A stretch of DNA of 12,052 nucleotides from Methanobacteriota archaeon (GTDB lineage Archaea > Thermoplasmatota > Thermoplasmata > RBG-16-68-12 > EA-27), in the NCBI GenBank assembly GCA_016207545.1, contig JACQPO010000047.1, positions 1 to 12,052 of the forward strand, in the 5' to 3' direction. The notes beneath the pieces were generated by a model. The model was given only the letters and a program-made list of their open reading frames with translations, was not told the DNA's origin and searched no databases. The position numbers were made by a program, and so were the translations under genes. Shown piece after piece: positions 7,137 to 12,052 of this stretch (position 1 is its first letter; each line of letters opens with the position of its first letter).

Positions 7137-7724
7137 CTAGGTTCGGACGACCGTCGCGAGGTACGCGGAGCCCCCGTCGGGATGGAGGTTCGTCTCGAAC
7201 CGCGACGCCCGGATGGAGCGGACGCGGAACCGCGGCGGCGTGAACGTCGCGCGGATCTCCCCCTTGCGCACCCGTCGGGGCCCGCCCCAGTCCGCGGGCT
7301 CCTTCTCGCTGAAACACATCATCACGTACTCCCCGCCAGGGCGCAGGACGGCCGCGATCTGGTCCACGTACCGCCTGCGATCCTCGTCGTCGAAGACGTG
7401 GAACAGTCCAGAGTCGATGACGGCCCCGAACCGAAGGTGCATCGCCGCCAAGTCGAGGGCGTCCCACACGAGGAACGTCGCCTCGAGGTCCCGCGCCTTC
7501 GCCTTCCGCTTCGCCTTCTCGATCGCGAGGGCGGAGGTATCGACGCCCGTCACGGAGAGTCCTTTGGCGGCGAGGTACAGCGCGTTCTCCCCGGTCCCGC
7601 ACCCGACGTCGAGGACGGGTTTGTCCGGCAGGCCTTGACGGTCGAATAGGTCCACGAACGCCCGCTGCGGACGGCCGATGTCCCACGGCGGCGTCCCGCG
7701 ATAGGCGTCGTCGAAGAAGCTCAT
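7137..7724 (-). CDS. Class I SAM-dependent methyltransferase (TPMT-like)
   Basis: A 195-residue Rossmann-fold methyltransferase. Motif I VLDVGCGTGENA (37-48) binds S-adenosylmethionine, Asp62 at the end of strand 2 (VTGVDTSA) would hold the ribose hydroxyls, and DALDL (88-92) and AVIDSGLFHVF (101-111) are the next core strands, followed by LRPGGEYVMMCFSE (127-140). The N-terminal PPWDIGRPQ (12-20) is typical of the thiopurine/thiol methyltransferase-like subgroup, but the methyl acceptor cannot be told. Its ATG overlaps the folP stop codon by ATGA, with GGGGAGGG just upstream, so it is translationally coupled to folP. This could point to a pterin-related or merely co-regulated role. Confidence 0.87.
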   Translation of the reverse strand: MSFFDDAYRGTPPWDIGRPQRAFVDLFDRQGLPDKPVLDVGCGTGENALYLAAKGLSVTGVDTSALAIEKAKRKAKARDLEATFLVWDALDLAAMHLRFGAVIDSGLFHVFDDEDRRRYVDQIAAVLRPGGEYVMMCFSEKEPADWGGPRRVRKGEIRATFTPPRFRVRSIRASRFETNLHPDGGSAYLATVVRT

Positions 7725-8569
7725 GACCCTCCCCGGACGACGGCGTCCACGACCTTGAGGGCTTTGGCGGTGGCAGCGACGTCGTGCACTCGAAGAAGGT
7801 CGGCGCCATTTCGCACCGCCACGACCGCGGCGGCGAGGCTCGCCTCCAGCCGTTCGCCCGGCTCTCCGCCGCCAACCGCACCGAGGAAGGACTTGCGAGA
7901 CGCGCCGACCAGAATCGGATGAACCAGCGGCCGCAGTTCCGCGAGGCGACGCACAATCTCCGTGTTGTGCTCCGGACGCTTGCCGAACCCGAGGCCCGGG
8001 TCGATCACGATTGCCTCCCTCGCCACGCCGCCTGCCATCGCGGCGCCCGTGCGATCGTCGAGGAACGCGAAGATTTCGGAGAGGACGTCCCCGTAGGTCG
8101 GCGCCCGCTGCATCGTCTTCGGCGTTCCCTTCATGTGCATCACGACGACGGCGACGCGCTCCTCAGCAACGAGCGGAATCATCCGGTCGTCCCGGAGACC
8201 CGTGATGTCATTCACCATGTCGGCGCCGATCGCGATCGCTTTGGCGGCAACCTCCGGCTTGTACGTGTCGATCGAGAGGCGCGCGTCCGTCTTTCGCCGC
8301 AATCGCTCCAACACGGGCCCGACGCGTCGCCATTCTTCCTCCGCGGGCACGGGGTCCGCGCCCGGCCGCGTGGACTCGCCGCCGACGTCGAGGATCTCCG
8401 CGCCATCGTCCGCCAAGCGAACGGCGTGCTGGACGGCCGCCGTGGGGTCCAAGAACTCGCCGCCATCCGAGAAGGAGTCCGGCGTGACGTTCACGACGCC
8501 CATCACGACCGTGTGGTCGAGGGCGAGTTCCCCCTTGCGAAACCGCAGGACGTGCGTCTCCCGACCCAC
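7721..8569 (-). CDS. folP: Dihydropteroate synthase
   Basis: DHPS condenses 6-hydroxymethyl-dihydropterin diphosphate with p-aminobenzoate (or, in some archaea, a related acceptor) on the way to folate or a modified pterin. All family motifs are present in the 282 residues: GVVNVTPDSFSDGG (24-37), DVGGESTRPGA (61-71), SIDTY (99-103), NDITG (120-124), MHMKGTP (144-150), DPGLGFGK (190-197), GASRKSFLG (222-230) and RVHDV (260-264). Length is typical. The frame is open to 8707, but that start would lie beyond the promoters and inside the divergent regulator gene. GTG 8569 fits a leaderless start 24 bases after AAATAT; GTG 8587 is the alternative, but is too close to the box. It lies in an operon with the methyltransferase and diverges from a winged-helix regulator. 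Confidence 0.93.
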   Translation of the reverse strand: MGRETHVLRFRKGELALDHTVVMGVVNVTPDSFSDGGEFLDPTAAVQHAVRLADDGAEILDVGGESTRPGADPVPAEEEWRRVGPVLERLRRKTDARLSIDTYKPEVAAKAIAIGADMVNDITGLRDDRMIPLVAEERVAVVVMHMKGTPKTMQRAPTYGDVLSEIFAFLDDRTGAAMAGGVAREAIVIDPGLGFGKRPEHNTEIVRRLAELRPLVHPILVGASRKSFLGAVGGGEPGERLEASLAAAVVAVRNGADLLRVHDVAATAKALKVVDAVVRGGS

Positions 8570-8590
8570 GGGGCGTCCAGCCGACACGCG

Positions 8591-8600
8591 ATATTTGTAG
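8591..8600 (-). promoter_or_regulatory. TATA-like box of folP
   Basis: Minus strand CTACAAATAT, about 24-27 bases before GTG 8569. It is one half of a divergent promoter pair with the plus-strand regulator, the two boxes being about 45 bases apart. Confidence 0.55.
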
Positions 8601-8635
8601 CTGCGCCCTAGCGAGATTACCTTTCCCGCGCACAC

Positions 8636-8644
8636 GTATAAGAA
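8636..8644 (+). promoter_or_regulatory. TATA box of the winged-helix regulator gene
   Basis: Plus strand CGTATAAGA, centred about 27 bases before ATG 8667, giving a leaderless transcript and deciding for ATG 8667 over the in-frame GTG 8655. Confidence 0.7.
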
Positions 8645-8666
8645 CGACCGTTGCGTGGGCCGCGCG

Positions 8667-9254
8667 ATGGTTCCCGGGGAGACGGGCCCCACCGTCCGCG
8701 AGGACATCGACCTGCGCGCGCACGATCGCGATGTCCTCGAATTCCTCTCGCAGGCCCCGACGAGCCAGGTCGCGTTCCAAGGGATTCGGAGACGCCTCGG
8801 GATTCACCCGGAACAACTGTCCCGGGCGCTCCATCGCCTCGCGGAGGACGGGCTTGTCGAGCGCACGGAACACGGGTACCGAGCGACCCCCAAGGCGCTG
8901 ACGGTCCTGAGCCCGGACGCGCTCTCCCACACCCCGGAGGGACTGACCGTCCTCGAGACGTATCTGCCCGCGGACCTCGCCGTGCGGAGCCTCGTGACCG
9001 GGCTGCAGGGGCGATGGTTCGGCCCCCTCCGTTGGTTCGGGCTTTCGGAGGACGAAGGCGAACTGCGACTCTGGTGGTCGACGGAGGACAATGGAATCCA
9101 GCTCGAGGTTCGACTGCACGAAGGGCAGCTGCGCATCGTCGCCCACATCGCATCGCGGAACCGCCTCGACGAAGCGGCGCGGCACGCGTACCTCCTGTTC
9201 GAACACCTTTCGCGCGAGGTCTCCCGCGGCCTCTACTCGGGCCTCATCGGGTGA
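8667..9254 (+). CDS. Winged helix-turn-helix regulator with C-terminal sensor-like domain
   Basis: A 195-residue protein whose first third reads as a MarR/ArsR-like winged helix: helix HDRDVLEFLSQA (19-30), TSQVAFQGIRRRLGI (32-46), recognition helix HPEQLSRALHRLAEDGLV (47-64) and a wing ERTEHGYRATPKA (65-77). The remaining 110 residues form a separate alpha/beta region with a Trp-rich stretch (WFGPLRWFGL, 117-126; ELRLWW, 132-137), possibly a ligand or partner domain that I do not recognise. No transmembrane segment is seen. It is transcribed divergently from folP with about 100 bases between starts, so folP or its own gene are candidate targets; this is inference from position only. Confidence 0.8.
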   Translation: MVPGETGPTVREDIDLRAHDRDVLEFLSQAPTSQVAFQGIRRRLGIHPEQLSRALHRLAEDGLVERTEHGYRATPKALTVLSPDALSHTPEGLTVLETYLPADLAVRSLVTGLQGRWFGPLRWFGLSEDEGELRLWWSTEDNGIQLEVRLHEGQLRIVAHIASRNRLDEAARHAYLLFEHLSREVSRGLYSGLIG

Positions 9255-9327
9255 AGGCCTTCGCACCTCGTGTATCCATAGAGCGACGGTCACCGCATCC
9301 GAACCGATTGTGGGGCGATCGTCAGTG

Positions 9328-9496
9328 AAGGGGCGCTCCCCAAGAGACCTCGGCAGCCCCGCCGGAACATCGAGCGTGCGCAAGCGGGACTTCGACGTGA
9401 TCACGCTCCTCTCCGAGGCCCATCCCGACTATCCGGACGCCCGGGCCGCCGCGCGGGTTATCGAGACGATCGACAAGCTGCTCCTCCACACGGAGC
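9328..9496 (+). pseudogene. Unrecognised coding fragment cut off by RHS copy A
   Basis: From GTG 9376 (or GTG 9328 upstream in the same frame) the plus strand reads VRKRDFDVITLLSEAHPDYP and then a helix rich in Ala and Arg ending DKLLLHTELD. Almost every third codon position is G or C, as in real genes of this genome, and the peptide looks like a folded helical protein. At 9497 the frame runs into the antisense of the RHS core repeat and goes on to a stop at 9690 in arbitrary sequence. I read it as the N-terminal or middle part of an old gene joined to RHS copy A. No TATA-like box lies at the right distance from either start. The family is not recognised. Confidence 0.4.
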
Positions 9497-9605
9497 TCGA
9501 CGTACCGGAGCGGGTTGTTGACGGTGTACACGTGCCGGTCCAACGATTGGGGCACGGTGAGGTGGCCGAGGATCGGGTCCTGGCTCAGGAAGCGGCCGGC
9601 GACGA
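9497..9605 (-). pseudogene. RHS core fragment, copy A
   Basis: On the minus strand this reads GRFLSQDPILGHLTVPQSLD followed by RHVYTVNNPLRYVE, the signature of the RHS-repeat-associated core domain that ends RHS/YD-repeat polymorphic toxins. Neither the shell repeats nor the usual YYDPE segment before GRFLSQ is present (here ASGLLVA), and after RYV the frame passes into unrelated sequence. It is the shortest of the three copies. Positions 9497-9519 are identical in all three, and 9535-9576 are identical to 11826-11867 of copy C. Confidence 0.75.
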
Positions 9606-9720
9606 GGAGGCCGGAGGCGTAAGTGGTGCATCGCGAGGACCCACTTGGCCCGTCGTGCCTATACGAGCTCGGGCCCGAGCCGCGAAGTAAGTCGTGGCGT
9701 CCTCAAGGGCACTTGAAATA

Positions 9721-9735
9721 GTAAGAATTCCTTAC
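9721..9735 (+). promoter_or_regulatory. Putative VapB operator, site 1
   Basis: Inverted repeat GTAAG-aattc-CTTAC ending 7 bases before ATG 9743, next to a TATA-like TTGAAATA (9713-9720). A matching GTAAG-N6-CTTAC stands at exactly 7 bases before the other vapB start. AbrB-type antitoxins generally repress their own operon, so an operator at this place is expected. Confidence 0.5.
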
Positions 9736-9742
9736 GTCTGTC

Positions 9743-9994
9743 ATGGCCGAAATCGTGAAGGTCACGACGAAGGGACAACTTACCTTGCCCGCCCGAATCC
9801 GAAAGGATCTCGGGATCGACAAGGACACGTATCTCCTTGCCGAAGAGGTCGGGGATTTCGTGGTGCTCCGCCGAGCTGAGACACAGTTTCGGGAACTCTC
9901 CAAGCTTTTCCGGCTGCAGGCGAGGCGGAGGGGAATAACCCAGGAGGCGCTCCTGCGGGCCTTGAAGAAGGCCCGCCGGGGGCCGACTCCGTGA
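9743..9994 (+). CDS. AbrB/SpoVT-type antitoxin, VapB family (module 1)
   Basis: An 83-residue antitoxin with the swapped-hairpin DNA-binding motif VKVTTKGQLTLPARIRKDLG (5-24) at the N-terminus, followed by a hydrophobic strand TYLLAEEVGDFVVLRR (29-44) and a basic C-terminal helix (48-78) that would wrap and inhibit the PIN toxin. Its stop TGA overlaps the toxin start in GTGA, so the two are translationally coupled. It starts at ATG 9743, just after the inverted-repeat operator, and probably represses its own promoter. Confidence 0.88.
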   Translation: MAEIVKVTTKGQLTLPARIRKDLGIDKDTYLLAEEVGDFVVLRRAETQFRELSKLFRLQARRRGITQEALLRALKKARRGPTP

Positions 9995-10401
9995 AAGTAT
10001 TCCTCGATTCGAATGTCGTCGTTTCCGGAATCGCCTTCCGAGGTAAGTCGCACGCCATCTTGGTCTCCACGTTCTCCTCGAAGCACAGGTTCGTCCTGTC
10101 TGAGGATGTGCACAGGGAAGCAACGGAGGTGCTGCGGCGGAAATTCCCTCGCCTTCGAAGGGAGGCACAGGAAATCCTATCCCTGATTCGGGCCGAAGTC
10201 GTTCCAGCGAAGGACTACCAATCCCGACTTGCCGGTTTCCCTGCACTCCGGGACCCGAAAGATGCCCACGTCCTCGCGGCGGCTCTGGCGGCCGGGTGCG
10301 ACCTGATCGTCACGGGGGATCGAGACCTTCTCGAAATAGGCAGGATAGAGGGAGCGGCGATTGCGAGTCCGGCTGACGCACTACGAATCCTGCATGAGTA
10401 G
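9991..10401 (+). CDS. PIN-domain toxin, VapC-like (module 1)
   Basis: A 136-residue PIN ribonuclease of the COG1569-like group. The acidic Mg2+ site is intact: Asp6 (FLDSN), Glu43 (HREATEVL), Asp91 (DPKDAHVLAAAL), and Asp110 and Asp112 (VTGDRDLL). PIN toxins of this type cleave RNA, commonly tRNA or rRNA; the target is not predictable here. The GTG start overlaps the antitoxin stop. The gene ends 10 bases before the end of the convergent RHS copy B reading frame. It appears complete and potentially active. Confidence 0.9.
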   Translation: MKVFLDSNVVVSGIAFRGKSHAILVSTFSSKHRFVLSEDVHREATEVLRRKFPRLRREAQEILSLIRAEVVPAKDYQSRLAGFPALRDPKDAHVLAAALAAGCDLIVTGDRDLLEIGRIEGAAIASPADALRILHE

Positions 10402-10411
10402 ACCGAATCGC

Positions 10412-10871
10412 CTAAGATGGGCTGCCTATCGAGGGGGAATGGGTCACGTAAGCGCATCGGTTCGCCGGACCAGCGGCATTCGTCGCCAGGTCGGGCCACT
10501 CGTTGAGACCCTTTCCCGGGTTGGCATCGATAATCCGGTGGCCGAGGAAGTAGACGTCGCTGATGATGTCCAGCCCGGGGATGAACCCGACGACGGTCAT
10601 CGCCGCGTCGAGTAAGTCGAGCGGATTGATCTTCGACAGCGCCTGGCCGCCCGCGCTCACCGCCCCGCCCACTCCCACGAGAATGGTTCCACCACGACTC
10701 CTCGGTCGGGTCGACGTACCGGAGCGGGTTGTTCACCGTGTACGTGTACCGGACGAGGGATTGCGGGACCGTCAGGTGGCCGAGGATCGGATCCTGGGAG
10801 AGGAACCGGCCCGATTCAGGGCCGTAGTACCGGCGGAAGGGGTAGTAGAGTCCCGTGTTCGGTCCGGCCAC
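10412..10871 (-). pseudogene. RHS core with hydrophobic tip, copy B (frame broken)
   Basis: Minus strand. From about 10871 it reads NTGLYYPFRRYYGPESGRFL, then SQDPILGHLTVPQ and YTVNNPLRYVDPTEESWWN, an RHS core. An in-frame TAA lies only about 9 codons upstream of NTGLYY, so the shell repeats are absent. Just after WWN the frame is lost. The natural continuation, VGVGGAVSAGGQALS and LDAAMTVVGFIPGLDIISDV, lies in another frame (10678-10412). That hydrophobic segment resembles the pre-toxin linkers of polymorphic toxins and is related to the tip of copy C. No toxin catalytic motif is recognised in the last 40 residues, and no immunity gene is seen. Its 3' end faces vapC of module 1. Confidence 0.78.
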
Positions 10872-10895
10872 CGACCCCAGGACGGCAAGTTCTTA

Positions 10896-10913
10896 GGTAA
10901 GGAATGTCTTACC
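10896..10913 (+). promoter_or_regulatory. Putative VapB operator, site 2
   Basis: Perfect inverted repeat GGTAAG-gaatgt-CTTACC. The GTAAG/CTTAC core ends 7 bases before GTG 10920, the same distance as site 1. It overlaps the A/T-rich TTCTTAGGTAA stretch at the expected promoter place, so binding would block transcription. Confidence 0.5.
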
Positions 10914-10919
10914 GGATTC

Positions 10920-11189
10920 GTGGCGAACGTCGCGACGGTCACTTCCAAAGGTCAGGTCACATTGCCTGCCTCACTCCGGAGGAAATACGGCATCAAGGAG
11001 GGAAGCCGCTTGATCTTCCTAGAGGCGGGGAAGGAAATCCGTGTGCTCCGAGAAGAGGATCTCAACCGAATGTTCGTGGTCTTTGACCGGATGCGGAGGG
11101 ACGCAAGGCTGACCCGCCGCCGGCTCGCCGCCCTCGTGGAGGAAACCCGAGCCCGCCTCTGGAGGGAACGGCACGCGGGTCGCGGTTGA
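10920..11189 (+). CDS. AbrB/SpoVT-type antitoxin, VapB family (module 2)
   Basis: An 89-residue antitoxin with VATVTSKGQVTLPASLRRKYG (4-24) as its DNA-binding hairpin, SRLIFLEAGKEIRVLRE (29-45) and a long, strongly basic C-terminal helix. GTG 10920 was chosen because it follows the inverted repeat at the same 7-base spacing as in module 1; the frame is open much further upstream through antisense RHS sequence. It is clearly related to the module 1 antitoxin in the hairpin but divergent in the tail, so its specificity is probably for its own partner. The stop TGA (11187-11189) lies inside the beginning of the toxin frame. Confidence 0.85.
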   Translation: MANVATVTSKGQVTLPASLRRKYGIKEGSRLIFLEAGKEIRVLREEDLNRMFVVFDRMRRDARLTRRRLAALVEETRARLWRERHAGRG

Positions 11190-11604
11190 CTCCAACACCC
11201 TCCTGTCCGGACTCCTGTTTCCGGGCCCCGAGCGGCGCCTGCTCGTTCACGGTTTGGCGGGGCGCGCGGAAATCATCGTCGGTGAGGATGTGGTGGACGA
11301 GGTTCTTCGCGTCCTCGAGGACCGGTTCGGGGATCACCCCGCGATCTCAGAGGCCCTCGAATGGCTTCAGCGTCTGTCGCAGGCCTTCGAGCTCGTCCCC
11401 CGGAGAGCCTACGAGGCCAGGGAGGCCGCCCTCGAGTCAAGGGTGAGGGATCGGAAGGATATTCCTGTCCTAGCGGGCGCGCTCGCCGCGGGCGTGGACA
11501 GCCTCGTCTCGGGCGACAAGGACCTCCTCGTGCTCAGGATCGTGGAGGGAATCACGATTCGGCGGACCCGGGACATCCTCGCCGCACTCGAGCGAAACCG
11601 GTGA
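11173..11604 (+). CDS. PIN-domain toxin, VapC-like (module 2), no standard start codon
   Basis: A 143-codon PIN domain related to the module 1 toxin. The acidic site is complete if translation begins at 11173: Asp6 (VAVDSN), Glu43 (VVDEVLRVL), Asp96 (RDRKDIPVLAGAL), and Asp115 and Asp117 (VSGDKDLL). However, between the in-frame TGA at 11110-11112 and the catalytic Asp there is no ATG, GTG or TTG. The codon at the expected start is ACG, one transition from ATG, and would give the natural N-terminus xRVAVDSN. The first standard start, ATG 11254, would remove the Asp6 strand. The toxin is thus either poorly translated from ACG, started at another non-standard codon, or disabled. It overlaps the antitoxin by 17 bases. 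Confidence 0.75.
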   Translation, partial: TRVAVDSNTLLSGLLFPGPERRLLVHGLAGRAEIIVGEDVVDEVLRVLEDRFGDHPAISEALEWLQRLSQAFELVPRRAYEAREAALESRVRDRKDIPVLAGALAAGVDSLVSGDKDLLVLRIVEGITIRRTRDILAALERNR

Positions 11605-12041
11605 CGAGCCAGGTCGCCTGGGCCCACGCGTTAGGGACAGATCCGACGATCGTCATCGCCATGTCGAGCTTGTCGAGCCAGGACGGGGGGGCCCACGGGT
11701 CCCCGACGGCGGCTCCGACGGCGGAGAGGCCCGCCGAGAGGTCCGCGCCCCACAAGAACGGGTTCCACCAGTCCTCCCCCGTCGGGGTCGACGTACCGGA
11801 GCGGGTTGTTCACCGTGTACGTAAACCGGTCCAACGATTGGGGCACGGTGAGGTGGCCGAGGATCGGATCCTGAGAGAGGAACCGGCCCAGCTCGGGGTC
11901 GTAGAACCGCCGGTACAGGTAGTACAGGCCCGTGTTCGCATCCTTTTGCTGATGTGCCGCCGCGACCCGTATGGTCACGTCGGGCAGAATTCTAACCCAT
12001 TCAGTGCCGACTGTCAACAACATCGCGAACGTGAGGCCCAT
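11552..12041 (-). pseudogene. RHS core with hydrophobic tip, copy C (frame broken)
   Basis: Minus strand. The core frame reads DANTGLYYLYRRFYDPELGR, then FLSQDPILGHLTVPQ and YTVNNPLRYVDPDGG. The 33 residues before it, from ATG 12041, do not look like RHS repeats, so the copy starts at the same point of the core as copy B. Within a run of five G after DPD (about 11776-11780) the frame shifts: with one G fewer it would continue EDWWNPFLWGADLSAG and LDMAMTIVGSVP, related to the tip of copy B. The tip frame ends at 11552, its last codons lying antisense to the end of vapC module 2 (stop at 11604). A single-base homopolymer difference could also be a sequencing error. Confidence 0.75.
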
Positions 12042-12052
12042 CGCCTATGCGA

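Larger units (their letters stand above)
9497..11945. repeat. Three RHS-core direct repeats interleaved with two VapBC operons
   Basis: Copies A (9497-9605), B (about 10685-10865) and C (about 11761-11945) are direct repeats. The 23-base block beginning TCGACGTACCGG is identical in all three (9497-9519, 10711-10733, 11788-11810). B and C are similar over about 180 bases, from GGTTCCACCA to CCCGTGTTCG. Spacing is 1214 and 1077 bases. Each gap holds one complete toxin-antitoxin operon on the opposite strand. Confidence 0.75.

Noticed and set aside
6034..7956. Single 640-codon minus-strand frame that would make purP a fusion protein
   Set aside because: The part upstream of 7101 reads the methyltransferase and folP genes out of frame, and purP has its own TATA-like box at 7121-7130.
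8570..8707. N-terminal extension of folP to ATG 8707
   Set aside because: It would pass both divergent promoters and overlap the regulator gene; DHPS homology begins only after GTG 8569.
9667..9680. 14-base perfect palindrome GCTCGGGCCCGAGC
   Set aside because: It has no loop, no matching copy before the second vapB and no promoter alignment. Such GC palindromes are expected by chance in this composition.
9497..11945. CRISPR array as an explanation for the spaced repeats
   Set aside because: The repeats are over 1 kb apart, encode a protein domain and flank toxin-antitoxin genes, unlike short regular CRISPR repeats; no cas genes are present.
9255..12052. Insertion sequence or transposase carrying the island
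   Set aside because: No transposase, integrase or terminal inverted repeats could be recognised, and no tRNA lies at either edge inside the window.

Overview
The window looks archaeal and GC-rich, and best fits a member of the Thermoplasmatota or a related euryarchaeal lineage. Three things support this: the archaeal-type purine enzyme PurP, the archaea-restricted UPF0147 family, and the gene starts. At least seven protein genes have an A/T-rich TATA-like box about 24-30 bases upstream of the start codon, the pattern of leaderless archaeal transcripts, and several of these starts are GTG. The lineage is an inference from gene content; no rRNA is present.

The left two thirds (1-9254) is dense housekeeping sequence, mostly on the minus strand. 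Reading leftwards from the middle: a folP-methyltransferase pair with a 4-base overlap (8569-7137), purP with its own promoter (7101-6034), a membrane-anchored double zinc-ribbon protein (5807-4965), a stand-alone Lrp-type RAM domain with UPF0147 (4920-4300), tRNA-Gly(CCC) (4260-4190), a glyoxalase-II-like metallo-hydrolase (3847-3212), a SERCA-like P-type ATPase (3130-347) and the start of rtcA (294 to the left edge). Two genes run on the plus strand: a 58-residue zinc ribbon (4003-4179) that converges on the tRNA, and a winged-helix regulator (8667-9254) divergent from folP.

The right end (about 9328-12052) is an accessory island. Three minus-strand fragments of an RHS-repeat-associated core domain, all lacking the RHS/YD shell, alternate with two plus-strand AbrB/PIN (VapBC-type) toxin-antitoxin operons. 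The two more complete fragments begin at the same point of the core and carry related hydrophobic tips, but both have lost frame at the core-tip junction. Both vapB genes have a GTAAG...CTTAC inverted repeat 7 bases before the start codon, a likely shared operator. The second PIN toxin has ACG where its start codon should be. A coding-looking fragment at 9328-9497 is cut off by the first RHS copy. The block resembles a decaying store of orphan polymorphic-toxin ends, with addiction modules lying between the direct repeats.
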